Assembly: GCA_003952965.2 (NCBI GenBank)
Contig: CM025854.1
Span: 12,648,271-12,712,270, forward strand
DNA: 64,000 bases
Direction: 5' to 3'
DNA from: Morella rubra
Lineage: Eukaryota > Streptophyta > Magnoliopsida > Fagales > Myricaceae
The position numbers and the translations under genes are program-made. Below, in pieces: positions 28,653 to 43,600 of this stretch; position 1 is the stretch's first letter, and each line of letters begins with the position of its first letter. Under the pieces are notes generated by a model that did not search any database, was not told the origin of the DNA, and saw only the letters and a list, made by a program, of their open reading frames with translations.

Positions 28653-31600
28653 TTATTGACTGTTTTTTGTACCAAAAGAGATGAAATTTACACTAATATC
28701 ATCAGATAGAGACCATCTTCCTGTCACGGGGTTGTACGCAAATCCCGCCATCTCTCTGACCTGTAAGAAGCCAATCAAACAGAAAATATGCTTTACTAAG
28801 ACATGCAGACGGTATTAATTAATCAACTAATCAAATGTGACCGATAGTCATAAAAAAACTTATTCTACATACAGTAATACTGGCACGTTGAATGATCAGG
28901 ACTAGTTCTTCAGGAGTGAGAAAACTTGACCACTGATGTGTGCCTTTAGGAAGCTGTAAAATATCACGTTTAGCATGTCTTAGAAGTCGCAATAGGACTG
29001 AAAGGTCAAGATGTACAGCATTTAAACATAAATAATCGATCGGTTATGGAATGTATGAACACAACTATATGCTACAACTTACCAAAAAACATAAAAATCC
29101 CAACACATAAACTATCACGTAGCACTGTTAATTCCAAGAAAACCTAAATGGGTAATTTTTGTTTCCATTTTTTATTAGCAAAAAAGAAAGAAAGAAAAGA
29201 AACATACAGGTATCCAATATGAAATGTTTGTACAACATCAGGTAATCCAGCATTAGACAGAGAAAAACAAGTTCCAGAGGCATCTTCCATTCAATATTGA
29301 TTTCGGTTGTCTTTAACATTTGTAACACAAGCATAAACAAACTTCAGTACTTGCTTGCTATCTAACTATCCTTATGTCCTTTGATTTTTGGTGCAAGCCT
29401 CAGTGCATAATCATGTGCCATCCAAAGCAAAGTGAACTCATGATACTTGAATGTGGAGGTAAATCTCCATGTGCTTTTTCATTTCAACTGAGCTTAAGGC
29501 TCCAATATAAGAGCTATAAATATTGAGAATGGAACAATCATATGTCCAGGGGCATCTCAATTTTCCTTGATATTATGCATCCATCATAACTTAAAATAGG
29601 TCAAAATGAAAAGTGAATGACCTGCAGCCTAGTTGATGAGAAGTTTTTCTGCATGAACCCATTCAAAATTTCATAAGGATACATTTTGCTTAATCATCTT
29701 CAGTCTCTTAAAATTCTCGGATAAACTTATTGCAAAGTATGAAGAACAAATTCATCCACTCTTGCATGGATTCTGGTTGCAAATCTAAATAATAGACACA
29801 TGTTAAATCGGTAATAAACATATTCAGAAATCCAGGTGGATCTTATATAGAGACAGGTACATTTGAAAGCATGACGAAGTTTCACAATAAGGCAATCAAG
29901 CAGCACAATAGGTGCTAAAAGAATAATCAACAATGTAAGCTGTACGAGTTAGAGAAGCATACCCAGTGGAGAAGGTACTCTGCTGCAACAATCGCAGTCG
30001 CATATGCTCTCATAGAACGGTTAATAGTTGATATCACGGTAGCTCCATCAGGAACAGTTAATGCTGCCAGAGAATTGCAGAATTCAGCAGGATCTGCTAC
30101 GTGCTCAATTACCTCAAAGAAGATCCCAGTTGCAAACAGATTAAATATGGGTTTACAATAGGCAAAATCCAGTTTAGAAACATGTTGGATGCAAGTCCAA
30201 AACAGTCTGAATATAGGCACTAATATGTAAGTAAGATAACCCTTTCCAGAACCTCACAAACTGTCAATATTTGAGTCCAACTTCAACCCCACAGTATTGG
30301 AAAAAAATAAAACACTCCATCCAGTCCTTGTATTTGCTTACATTTTTCTATAGCTTCTTCAAGCCCAGGATACAGTCTTTTAAAGGTTCTTGTAAGGGGT
30401 TTGCTATCCAATTGTAAAATCTCAGGTTTCATTCCTAAGTCTCTTGAACCACAAAAACTCATAAATCGTGAGTTGCAACTTCAATCCACTTGTATGCCCC
30501 CCTCCCTACCCACAAAATAGGAAAATAATAATAATAATAATATTCCTGGTAATTTCAGTTTTGACCTTGGTGCTTCTCATGCTATTCCCGTTATGAAATA
30601 ACTCTTTCTGCCCACTTCTTTTAAAAATTCCCTCAATTTTTTGATGTAGCGCAGCTAAACTGTCAAGGGAACAGCTCTCTTTCGAACAGGCTTCCTCCAA
30701 CAAACCCTCAACATGTGAGACATGTTACTTAACTGATCCTGTGGCTTATGCTAAACCATGACATTCATTGATTAAGAAAAGTTTCCTTGGCTTGTCCCAC
30801 CGGTTCCTGTGGCTCCTCTCCTCTCATCATCTTCTAATCACTAGTTTCCACCTCCAGAAACCTACACTCCAACAATCACCTTAGTCCATCCTGCAACTCA
30901 GTGCAATCAAGCTCTCTACTTGTCTGTGAAAGAGCGCGAAATGCAGCAGAAAAGATCTTTGAATAAAAAGCAGCCCAAACGTTCTGCCTTCTTCAGATCC
31001 ACGCACACAGTTTTTCGAGAGAGAGTTTTCTAGAGAGAGAGTCTTAAATTAAAAAATGAATTCCTTTCTCTCAAATGAATTTTTGAGCTTTTATAATGGC
31101 TTGCCCAGAACTCAACTGTGCTTATGCGTGGGATCTTTAGGGATCTCAAATCTCGGCCGTAGGATCGTTATGAAAAACTTTTTTTCATTAAACTCCTTTA
31201 TATTCTGTAATCCCGAATTTATGGGCTTCTACAAATTGTGATCATGTCCATTAACATATCACAATTGACCCTCGAGATAATGAGATTGTTTTTATGAAAT
31301 TCCTTTTGCTAATAATTATATGCTTATTTATCCTTCTACTATACTATATTTCACATGAGCTAATAGGATAGGAATAATATCACCGATAAAGTCCCTAACT
31401 CATATAATTCTTAATTCTCAGTCTGTATCTAATTGGACTTCTAAAAAGTTTCTAAAAATAATTTTTGCAAATAATTACTTAATATATATTATATAAGTAA
31501 AAACCGTGAAAACATTTTTTACAAAATCTCGCTGCGCAACATTTTTATTTAAGTCCAAACAATCTACAGATATAATGATATACTGCCTTATCAAGAGATT

Positions 31601-34600
31601 GGAGGATTCCATATTGAGCAATTATACAAATTCACTTACTATGTACAAGGCTCAATATTATCTGGAATATTTGATCTGTGAAGATCATCACCAAACGACT
31701 CAGTCAAAGCACAAGCACACAACAAGCAAACATGCATACTTTCTCAAATCTAAGGACAACATAAGCTAATTGTGCTGAATATCATTCTCTACATCAGTGA
31801 TCGTTTCCAAAAGGTATTCATATTTGATCTCGTTCAGTGCATGTACTCTTACATTGCACCCACTTGTCTGCTTAAGGTAACCACCTTAATGACGGAGTCC
31901 ATCATTCTATCTTATAGAGGCACAACGAGTGTAGACCTATTTGTACATTTTCATGTATCTTGGTCTAGAACAAAATGAGTCAACAAGGATCTGAAAAATC
32001 AAACTCCCCGCCTCCGATTCTTTAATCATTGGCTTGACTTTTCTATATGTTACTCAGCAATATGACATCTTATGTCATTGTAAATATGACATTTAATGTC
32101 ATTGCATGTATCCAAAATAATATACAAGTGATCAATCAATAACAATAATTATCTCATAATTATTCAAAATGTTTGGTTTTGAGGGCATACATCTAACAGT
32201 CTGTGCACTGAATTCACCTTCGGATGTGAAGGAATTTTACTGCACTTCACAAATTTGGGACCAAGAAAGAGTAGTGTTCTGCCCTGGTAATTTTAGATTG
32301 TCTTCTCCTCCTCAAATTTGTCAACCACCCCACAAGTTCTCTTTGCCAAATTTAATACGCCTTGCTTTTCTCATGGCCCTCATGGTGGAACTTTGCATGA
32401 ATGTGGCATTAGGTGTTGAGGAGAACATTTAGTTGTACTGAGATACTAAGGCCAGGATCATTGGGCACCCTTAATCCCTGTCTCTAAAAATGCCAAGAAG
32501 CAAAGATATTGCCTTGCCTACCTATATGGATTGGATGAGTTTAAGAAAAGAGCTAGATGGAGTTGGGCGATGAAAGTGGCTAAGGTAAAAAGTGGGGTTG
32601 TATTTCTTCCAGAAGTAGAAGCTGCTTTAGGAAAGATGACCGGGCAGAGGAGTCAGAGGCCTCAACAGAACTGGTGGTAGAAGTGGTTGAGGCAAGCCAA
32701 GTAACTACTTTTCATTAAAGAACGACATGGTTTAATACAATAGAATATAGTTCAAGTAATTAAATCTATCCCTTACTATCAACTTAAGCTTTAAGGATAA
32801 GAGCTAGATTCACATGGTATAAGACCCAAGATCTTGAGTTCGAGACATGACTCCGCATTTCACCCCAAATTCAATTAAATATTGCACCTGTTGGGCCTTC
32901 TAATTAAAAGATAGTCCGGTCCATACGTGAGGGGAGTGAGAATATAGTTCAAGTATTAAAATCTATCTTATCTCAAGCCTCAAGCATAATAGATTTTTTC
33001 TAGAGCATATCAAATGACTTATTGGAAGAAATAGAAGAATCAAAGGGTTAAATATACTTTCTACCCAAACTATGGTGCTATTTATGCTTTACATATTAAA
33101 CTACTAACTTTAAGACATTCCACTCTTAAACTACTGTAAACTAACACTTAGCACTCTCTTTCCAAAATTATAGTCAATTTAGACCATAATATGCGCATGT
33201 GCCTACTATTTGGTTTTTCCACTTTAACAAATCATTCCCATCATTCCATGGGTAGAAAGTGTCATTCATCAATAATTTGATAATTCCCAATGCCGTAAAA
33301 TTGGAAGTTTATGTTGCAAAGAGCAATTGACCCCACAATTGAGGGATTGAAAGTATATATTATCTCAAAATATTAACATACTTTTAAGTATGAAATTAAT
33401 TAGGCCATAATGATCAGTCTAAGTGGGGTATGCTAATGTTGGTAATTTGGACAGAGAATGCCAATTTCAGTCATGGGTAAATTGATGGTAGTAGTTTAGG
33501 GTCCAAATCATGAATGCAAGCAGAATTTAGGAATAGGTGTATTTATCCCAAAATTTAACTAGGGGTGAGCCATTCCCAAATCTCAATTAACTCCCCAAGA
33601 AAACAAAAATTACCCAAAAAAGCAAGTAAAAAAAAAATAGTACAAGGAAAAGAATGGAACCACCGCCCCTGGTAGATGGGTGGGTGTCAAGGCCTTGTGA
33701 ATCCCCCGATGGAATAGATCATCGAGACTCCCACAATCTCCACTCCATTTGCTGTGAAATGGGAGAGGGATGAGAAGAGATCGTACATGAGCCCTTTTAG
33801 AGGTGGAGGTCAAGAAGAAGTGTCCATAAAACCCTCATATGGTGGACTGCAAAAGAACTCTGTGAACCCTGGTATGGTGGATCATGGAAGAGCCTTCTTC
33901 AATCCACCTCACCCTTTTCACATTTTTTTTTTTTGGAAGGAGGGGGCAACCCCCCGCATTGAGAGGGAAGGGAGGGGAAGGGATCCACCTCCTCTAAGTG
34001 GAAGATTCCCCCAGTGAGTGTCCCAGTGGGGTGGAGGGGAAACCATTCCCTATTTTTTCTTCCCTTAAATCTTGAGGTTTCTTTGAGTGGGGAGTTATAC
34101 AGAAATATCCATTTGATAATGGTTAAAAAAGCACACTGAATACCAGGAGAAAAACTGAACGACGTATATTGATGTCAAAATTGCCAAAACTACAAAAAAT
34201 TTTGGTAATTCCCATTCCCCAGTTTTTCAGAAAGAAAAAAAAAAAACCTCTTGCTGCTGTCCACGATTCTTGCTTTATTGTTATTCTACCTCCCAATATC
34301 TACTATCATCCCCCTTTGACAAAATATATGTTACTGCATCAAGTGGCGAGCCAGTAACCTGTGTCTTTTAGGAAGGAGTCAGCTGTAATCAACACAAGCC
34401 AAACTATAAGAATTAATCTATAACCACAAACCAACCTGATTTGACCATCCACCTAAGCTCGACATCATAAGGTTTCTGTGGTAAACAATTTATGTGTTTA
34501 TTGTCCTCATGCAATTCCCATGCAATTAGTCAAACAATTTATGTGTTTATTGTCCTCATGCAATTCCCATGCAATTAGTCCACATTTGATGCACTGAAGC

Positions 34601-37600
34601 CTAGTAGAGTATGATGTAAAGTTTGCACTACAGCAACTATTTCTGACCTTCCCTTCCTCATTTGAGGTGATACCTACTCTCTTTGCTATACACAAATATG
34701 AAAAACCTCAAATGCATGGCTCTACAGCTTCCAATTCAAAACATTCAACCCAATACCACAATATCAATCTCTAGATTTGAGGAGGTATCCCACTCCAACA
34801 AAACACTTAACTTGCACATATGGTAGCCAAAAAATGTACTTCCTCACTTTCCTCGATTTGAGTTGTTTAGGCACAAGACCAATGTCCATTCCTCCCAATT
34901 TCCAGGAAAAGTTTATTACAAACTATTAGATACCCATTGTGAGTAGTGAAAGTAGGGGGAAGTCCAAGATTACATGAAAAACATGGAAACAACTGGACAT
35001 CAACCAGTTGTATGGCCTTGTCATCAGTATAGCACAGCAGAGAAGTAACGAACGTACATGTAATCCCTCATATAGATCCAACAAGGCAATATCACTTAAA
35101 TGCCCCAAATGAGACAAAAGAAGTTAAAGGAACTAAACAGCGAAGGAGGCGCTGATTTTACATCCAACAGAAAATTGGTAGACCTATATCATAAATTTAT
35201 GCAGGAGGATCCTGACACTCTAGTTACAAAGAACTAGACAAAAAAATTTTATATGTACAAAGATGCACAAGCACATCTGAGAGAGAGAGAGAGAGCATAC
35301 TTCTAGAGAAATCACGGCATCAAAGTTTCGTTCTTCCTCTACCAGCTTTTCTGTTCAAAACATTAGACTCAAAAAAGCTTTCTACCAAATTGGAGCAACA
35401 CAATACGAGGAACAATTTTAATTATGCAACTTAGTCCTACTTGCATCAGGGCCAGTAAGTCCACTAGAAAAGGGATGTAACCATCCACTGGAAAAGATGC
35501 AACATCTTATAAACAGAAAAGCAGAGCCTTTTGAATGCCAGAAAGCCTGACCTACGGAGAAAATAAACAAGGTTGACATGTACCAGCTGTTGTACAACAG
35601 TATTCGATGGTTGAAGTCACTGGATCCAGATCCTGCACAGACAAGCGAAATTAAAACTTTTCCATGCTCAAGTTTAAAACAATCTAGACTGTCCCAAGAA
35701 CAAGCAAATCATGTTTATATTACTAAATGATGTCGTTATTGTGCATATTGCTGCCCTGGAAACTAAGATTCAAAAGTACCTCTCTTCAGAATTTCACAAT
35801 TGTGCTGATTATGTAAAACCTAACTCAAGCACATGTTTAATAGACCTATTACATGGTCCAGCAAGATGCACAGGCTGTCAAACACTCCCCCCACCCCGGC
35901 AGTGGAGAAAATATAGAACTGTGCCAAGGCGGAACTTTCTGATCCCAAGTCCACCTGGGAAAAGTAATTGGCCACATTTGGCAATGGAGAAGATTTAAAG
36001 AAGGAAAGAGGGTTGAAACTATATTAGTCCCTAGGTGTTTATCCATACAAACAGCTCCATGGATGTTCAATTTTGATTCTGTCAGCCTTGGTTTTCCCAC
36101 TTTGACAAATTAATCCTTCTATTAGGGTACCGTCATTGTTTCACAGAGTTTCTGCATGTGTTAACAAAGCCACATGAGATGGCTTAAATCATCAATATGT
36201 GTACGATTATGGTGGTCGCATCTCCATTAAGTTTTAAAAAGAAACTCACAAAATAAAAATAAAAGAAATGGAAAAAAGAAAAGGAGAGGGGATGTAGCTT
36301 TCTTGGCATGGCAAAAGGGTCCTCGCAAAGCCCAAGGCAGCAGTGGGAACTGATCGCAAGGGTGGGATGGATCATCCTCTCCCAGTGTGGGCAAAGACGG
36401 ATCTAGCCCTCCCCTATGAGCACTGGAAGAGGTGGATCATCCTCCAGAGCAAGGGGTGAGTTGCAAGACCCCCACCCCCAGGCAATTTGTCAAAACCCCC
36501 CTCCCCCCTTTTTCTGCTTGTTTTATATTTTATTTGTTGTAAATTTTCTTCCCTAATGGAGATGCTGATGTAGCCATACTCATACCTTTATCAAAAACCA
36601 TAAAAGCTATGAAGTCAAAATTAGAAACCCAAAAAGCTTTTTGTGTCAAACTAGGAAATCCTCCACCAACTGAACCAAAATTGCAAATACATGAAGTTTT
36701 TTTTATCAAAGGGTTAAAACTGAAGGATTGATACAGTATTAAGGTGAAAAAAAATTATAGATGATAAATCTGAATGACATCTAAAACCAGAAATGCTAGA
36801 GGCCTCTCTCCCGAAGAGAAAATCGTCGCATCTAGTGATTTATTACTAGTCAATGAGCCGTTACATCTAGTGATTTTGTTACTTTTCAATTCCATCTGCA
36901 CTTTGGACGCTAACATATCCCAGTTTGAATTAGAAAGCAACTTACAGCATGTAGACGTGCAATCCTAATATTTTTCTCGACAGCGTCAACTCCTGTTACA
37001 GTAGCTCCCATTCGAGCTAATGGCTGAACAAGCCAAAGTAAAGAATAAATATGGCGAGAAGACAATCTATAATTTGAAAAGAGGGAAATACAAATAAAGC
37101 AAAAAATCTAAGGCTAGTGTATTCAGACTTTCATAATGCAAGGCAGCATAATATGCACCGGCAAGCAGAATTATATCCTTGCAAAAACCTTCTACAGAGA
37201 CATATATCAAAAAAATAAACAGCAAAGAGAAAGAAATATTTGCATTTTATGATTAAGTAGAAAGGAAATGCAAACCAAGTATAATTACCATGGATGGTTA
37301 ACAAATGTCTAACATTTTGGGCCTTTCACTTGATAGTTCATCAACTTAGTACTTTGCATAACTTAAAGTGAATTGCTCTTGAAAAAAAGATACTGAACCT
37401 AAATTTTTTGAAAAATAATCTTTATACCGTAAACAATCACCTATGTACAATGTTACTGAAACTATCAATTTTGACACTGCATATCAAAAAGTTGAATGTG
37501 TATCTAACTGTTAAAATTGTGCCATGTAGTCTATTTTCCTTCTTAGCAGTCAGATCTTGACCGAGGGTGCATAATACATTTCTTTTGTAGTTTGATAGTG

Positions 37601-40600
37601 CAATGAGTCAAAGTTCAGGAGTACCAAGTGTAGGTTCAACTAAATCTTTTATAGGCAACTGCAAAAAGCCTGCCCAACCAGTTTAAAACCCTAACCTGAG
37701 TCTCCAACCACTCGTTTACGGGGGGACTAAATGTCATTTGGTCTAAAGGCACTATGCATGCATAGTCCCAAGCATTAGATTTTCTCTCATTCGACTTCCC
37801 TAGAGCACGTCTAACATCACAATCTAGTAAATTAGATGCTAGGACTTTCTACCACTTCAAAGGTCACATGATTATTCTGTGCGTGAAGGTATTGAATACT
37901 TGAAATTACTATTTTAACCTCATAAAAATGTCACCATTAAAAAATTACAGGGATAAAATTGTCATTTCACGCATTAAAAATTACTTTCCGTTCAAATTGA
38001 TGAAAAATTTTAATGAAGTGTGCAAAGTGTTTGAAATGAATTCTTGGTGGGTGCAATGTTTATTTATCCCTAAATGTTTTTAGCCATATCCAAAAATGAT
38101 GGGCACTGGAACCAAAGCTATTGACAGAGGCAGCCATCAAACATGGCCATTTGAGATTAGCTCATTAGAGTGCACAATTTTACCGAGTGGGATCCATATC
38201 TTGGATGCCAGTTCATTCGTTTGCAGTAGGAACTAAGTTGGGGTGCTTGAAAATGTCAACTCTCAAATACGGGACATAATTGTGAGTAGGCCACCCAAGA
38301 GATGAAAGGAAAAATGATGTTTCAGTAATGTTGCATTATGACATTTTAAAATAAAGGTTAAATTGCACTTAGGACCTCTGAGGTATACAAAGGTTGCAAA
38401 TAAGCCCCTGAAGTAACGTTTTCAATAAATAGACCCCTGAGGTAAAGTTTAAGTCAAATCGAGGCCCCTCCATCCATTTTCCGTCAGCCCCATTAACGAC
38501 AATTGCTATCAGGGCTTTAAAATCCACGTCATAACGAATTAGAAAGCGCCACCTGTCTAGTTAAAACACTCATGTCACATCTGCACAGGTGTCTGCCAAC
38601 TCACCGTGCCTAGTTTAACAAAAGAAAACAACTTAATGAGGCGACGTTCTCCCTATTGCATACACCTGGCGCAGATGTGGCGTGGAGTTTTAAATGGACA
38701 GGTGAGCTTTCTAATTTGTTATGACGTAATTTTAAAACCTTGACAGTAATGGCGTTAATGGGGCTGACGGGAAATGGACGTAGGGGCCTCGATTTGACTA
38801 AAACTCTACCTCAGGGTCTATTTGTTGAAAACGTTACCTCAGGAGCTCATTTGCAACCTTCGTATACCTTAGGGGCTTTGGATGCAATTAAGCCTAAAAT
38901 AAAAACAAGTTTATTATCCTATTTATTACTATAGATTTACTTACAGAAAATTTAACACACTATTTACCCAAACAATAAGTGCTTCTAGCACAGTAGTCTT
39001 TATGATTAGAACACTTTCTTTATGTTGAGGACAGAATTTAATATTTAAGTTTGATATTAACGTTTTATGGACTAAGTACATTTTGGTTAAGTTTAGGGCT
39101 AAATAATTATTAGAATCCTATTCTTTTGCACGAATGATCTGAAGTTCTATCATTAACGGTAAAACAGATGTTACACCACATGTGGATGAGTAAGAAAATG
39201 GAAAACACTGCTGTGAAGTTAATGAAAGAGAGATTCTTATAATCCAATCAAAGTACTAGTGATGTTTGGCAACAAGAAAATTTCCTGCTATTTAAATTTT
39301 GAAGTTTTGGTCGCCAAATAATAAAATCTCAAAGTTTTCACACAAACTCCAACACTTTTTCATAAATTTAAAAAAAAAAAACTCAATTAAATAATCTCTT
39401 TACATTCCTTTTTCACAAACTTCAATATTTTTTCATAAAAAAATTATATCAAATCATCTCTCTATTAAATTTTTTTTAAAGTCCAATAAAAATCAATCTA
39501 CAATCAAACATCCTTAAAATTTTTCATCAACTTTTCTCAAATACCCCATAAAGCCCAATCTCTCAAAATTTTTTTCCTAAAAACTTAAAATATAAAAAGT
39601 TTTTTAGCTTGCCAGAACATCATCCTAGCCTGGAGTTTAGTTGAAAATTCCTATTCTTAGGCCAAAACTTGCTGACAAGTGATAAGCAACACAGATGCGC
39701 CAAAACAGACACATAAGGACACACAAAAATGTAGGAATGCAAATTCTGTTCTCTTCACTTCAATTTCCTCTGTTGAGGTTATTCATCAAAAAAATTTCCT
39801 CTGTTGAGGCTGGGGGAAGGGGAAGGGGGATATGAAACTGAGGAATGAAAAAGCATTATGCAGCAATTTGAGGGCGCTGGAAAAGGTTATCTAATCAAAT
39901 ACCCCTGACAATAACTATTGAGATGGTACTGCTAAGTACCAGGGATGTGCAGCAACAATAGACTTTACAGAAATTAAAATATTGACAGATTTTTTTATTA
40001 AAGAATGGAGAAAAAAACTCTACACCTCTGATAGAAGTCCGCCTCCACAACCGACATCAACTATTTTTAGTCCTTCAAAAGGCCTAGCACTATTAGGATC
40101 CTTCCTGAAACGGGGAAAACTAATCAGAATCAATCAATTACACACAACAGGTAACTATTGTCATGTTTGTGTGCGTGTACGCTTTTTTTTTTTGGGGGGG
40201 TGGCCGGTGGGGGAGGGGGGGGGGCCGTGATAGAGACGTATATAACATACATGCATTGGACAGCATGAATACAACGAAAGCTGTACCATGCAGTTTAAAA
40301 TGCCAATTCCAAATATAAAATATGAAAGAACAAAATCTTTTACACATGCTGAAGAGAAAATTCAAATTTCTCTAACAAATTGCCAAGTTCTTAGGGTACA
40401 ACGTATAGTCATGGATGTGCACAATTTATATACCTAATGCCATAAAACGCTAATATAACAACCAATAGCTGTGACTCAACCTTTCCTCAACTCAGTGTGA
40501 GATTCTCCAAAAATATGATCTGGTTAGTGATGGATGTCCCAACAAGGATCATATATTTGTATCATGTTATATAATGTGACCTAAATTATTAATCCGAATA

Positions 40601-43600
40601 GAGATTTAGAAAACACGGATGGAAACTAATAAAAAAATGAAATTCCTCTCTCAGTCACCTGCGACTAATTTCAAGGAGGTGAAAGATGTGGGGAAACAGA
40701 GGTAAAAAGAAATAATAGAAGAGAAAGACAACGAAGAGACAATGAGAGGAACTGCTGATTGAAATGAGGTAGAAATTTCAAATTTCCAATAACTAAATTT
40801 TCATGTATCCGAAGCCCAAAACATTAAGTCATTCAAAAGCATTGCCCCCTCATTTACCAGATTACTACTCCTACGTTCAGCTACTAATTAAATAACGATA
40901 GACAGAGAAGTTGAATTGCATTTCCACAGTGAAAAACTCACTAAGCACCGACAGATCCAGTATTGAAGACAAGTACTTGATGAACCTTAAGCCATTTAAC
41001 TAATTCAGCAGAAACTTGATTAACTTTACTATCTTCTCTTATACCAAGGGCCCCAGTGGAAATGAAAGGGAACGCACTAAGCCACTGCAATTATCCATAA
41101 AAAGTTGGGAAGATGAACACCTTGGGAGTTTCCTTAGTGGGTTCATAATATAGCATGTAAAGACACCACTCAACCTAAAAGCTTAAGCCTAAACGTTTGG
41201 GCCTAACTATGCTATATTAACCACCACACTAGTGGGTTCATAATATAGCATGTAAGGACACCACTTAACCTAAAAGCTTAAGCTTATAGGTTTGGGTCCA
41301 ACTATGCTATATTAACCACCACACTTATGACTTCTTTCCAATGTGAGACAATTTTTTATCTCTCACATGTGTATATTCAACAATCTCCCCCTCACATGTG
41401 AGTCTATGACGACATAAATCCACTCCCCTACAAGAGAAGTCTCTTTGCGGCTTGTTTTCCAGATCATCTTGTAGACCATGCCACACAACACACTCTCCCT
41501 TGAGTAGAAGCCTCTAGATCCTATGGACCTTTTTTCTCTTAAGGCCTCTCTCCTAGGATCCACCTTATGCCTTGCGAATGTACAACTCGCTTTCCCTTTC
41601 GATCTACCTCGAATGGAAGCCCTGATCCAATAGGTCACTTTTCTCTTGGGCCTCCCTAAGATCCACCCCGCACACCTCGCTCCCTACTCTCTTGGCCCTC
41701 TTCGATCACAACATCGTCTCTGATACCATTTGTTGGGGAGATGAATACCTGAGGAGTCTCCTAGTGGGTTCATAATATAGCATACAGAGACATTGAGAGA
41801 GATATCAACAAACAAGCACAGTGGAATAATTCTTCTTTGTAGATACAAGCAAATAGGGTGCAATCTCTACAATTATATATGCTGAAAATAATCTATAAGT
41901 AATCAATCAAACCAAGCCATAAGAACACAAGCAAAATTTTATGTGGAAACTTCCCCAATCTGAGGAAGAAAAACCAAGAAACTTACTCTAGTCAAAATTT
42001 TCACTATCAGCTAAATAATAGGTACACAATGTCTTCTCTAGTCACAACTAGAGGTTATAACACATATCTCTTCAAGATGTCATCAATCTTTGCAAATGCA
42101 ATGAAAATTGAAGAGAATATACCAAACTCGCAGTTACTGTTCAAATACACGAACCCCAATTCCCGAGCTCAAAATTTGATCTCCACTGTTTAGATTATAA
42201 TGCCTTGTGTCGTGAACCTTTCTTCCAAATTCAGCTTGATCAGACAATAGACGAAGCAGGATCGAAGCTTTTGTGAAATCTAGGAGTGAATGAAAAAGAT
42301 CTCTCTTTTTCTACTAATTCCTCTCTCTTATTTGTTTGTATTCAAACTTATCCATAGGGTTAAAACCCTATTGGGCTTTATGCATTAGTAAAAGACCTCA
42401 CTTGGACTTTCCTCCACATGAAAGGAATTAACCCGACAAATCTCCCCCTTCCGACTATGGAGGGAATTGCCATCTCGGCAATCGAACAAACTTCAAGCTT
42501 CTTTCTTGGTAGTATCTTCGTCAACATGCCAAAACTATTACCATCAGTGGAACTTTCTCAAGTTCCAATAACTTATCGTTCAAAGCATCTTTGGTCTAAA
42601 ATTCTTTAGTCGCTTCTCTTGCTGCCTTTGTCATATAAAGAGCAATACACTTCTGAAGTCTTAATTGCCAAGCTACAATCCCACCTGCAAAAGTGATCAA
42701 ATAACCCGAAGTCACTTATGGGTATCCACACCTTCTGCCGTGTCTGCATCTGTGGAGCACACTAACAATATTTGCCAATTCCAAGTCTTAAACTAGAAGC
42801 GCCTTGAAGATACCTCATGATCCACCTAACTGCATTCCAATGCTCTCTTCCCGGACTTGACAAGAATCGGCTAACTACACTAACTGCATGGGATATATCT
42901 AGTCTTGTGTGCAAATCATCGCATTCATCAAACTTCTTACTACTGAGCCGTAATGAACTTTATTTGTAAAAGGGCATTGCTCGGTGCTCAGTATGAAATG
43001 GGTCGCAATAGAAGAACTAACCACTTTAGCGTTGTCCATATTGAACATCTAAAGCACTTTCTCAATGTATTCTTCTTGTGACAAATACAACTTCTTGACA
43101 CTCATGTCACGACTGATTCTTATGTTAAGAATTTTCTTTACTGACCCCAAGTCCTTTATAGCAAATGACTTACTCAACTACTTTTTCAGCCTGTCAATCC
43201 TTCAAGAATTCCTTTCTTTTGAGAAAGTCAAAGATACTGGACTTAGTACATTTAGATGTGTGTGGCTCTATGAAGACGAGAACACTTGGTGGCTAAAATT
43301 ACTTTGTAATCTTCATAGATGATCATTCAGGAAAGTTATGAGTATATTTTAAGACAAAAGACCAAGTGTTGGCTATGTTCAAGCAATTTCAAGCCCTAGT
43401 TGAGAAACAAACTGGTAAAAAGCTAAGGTGCATCCATATAGATAATGGGGAAGAGTATTCTGTCATTTTGATGAGTATCGCAGACAACAGGGTATTCGGC
43501 ATCAAAAGACAACTCCGAAAAGTTCTTAGTTGAATGGCATAGCTAAAAGAATGAATAAAACACTGGTCAAGAGAGTGAGACGTTTGCTTTCATAAACCCT

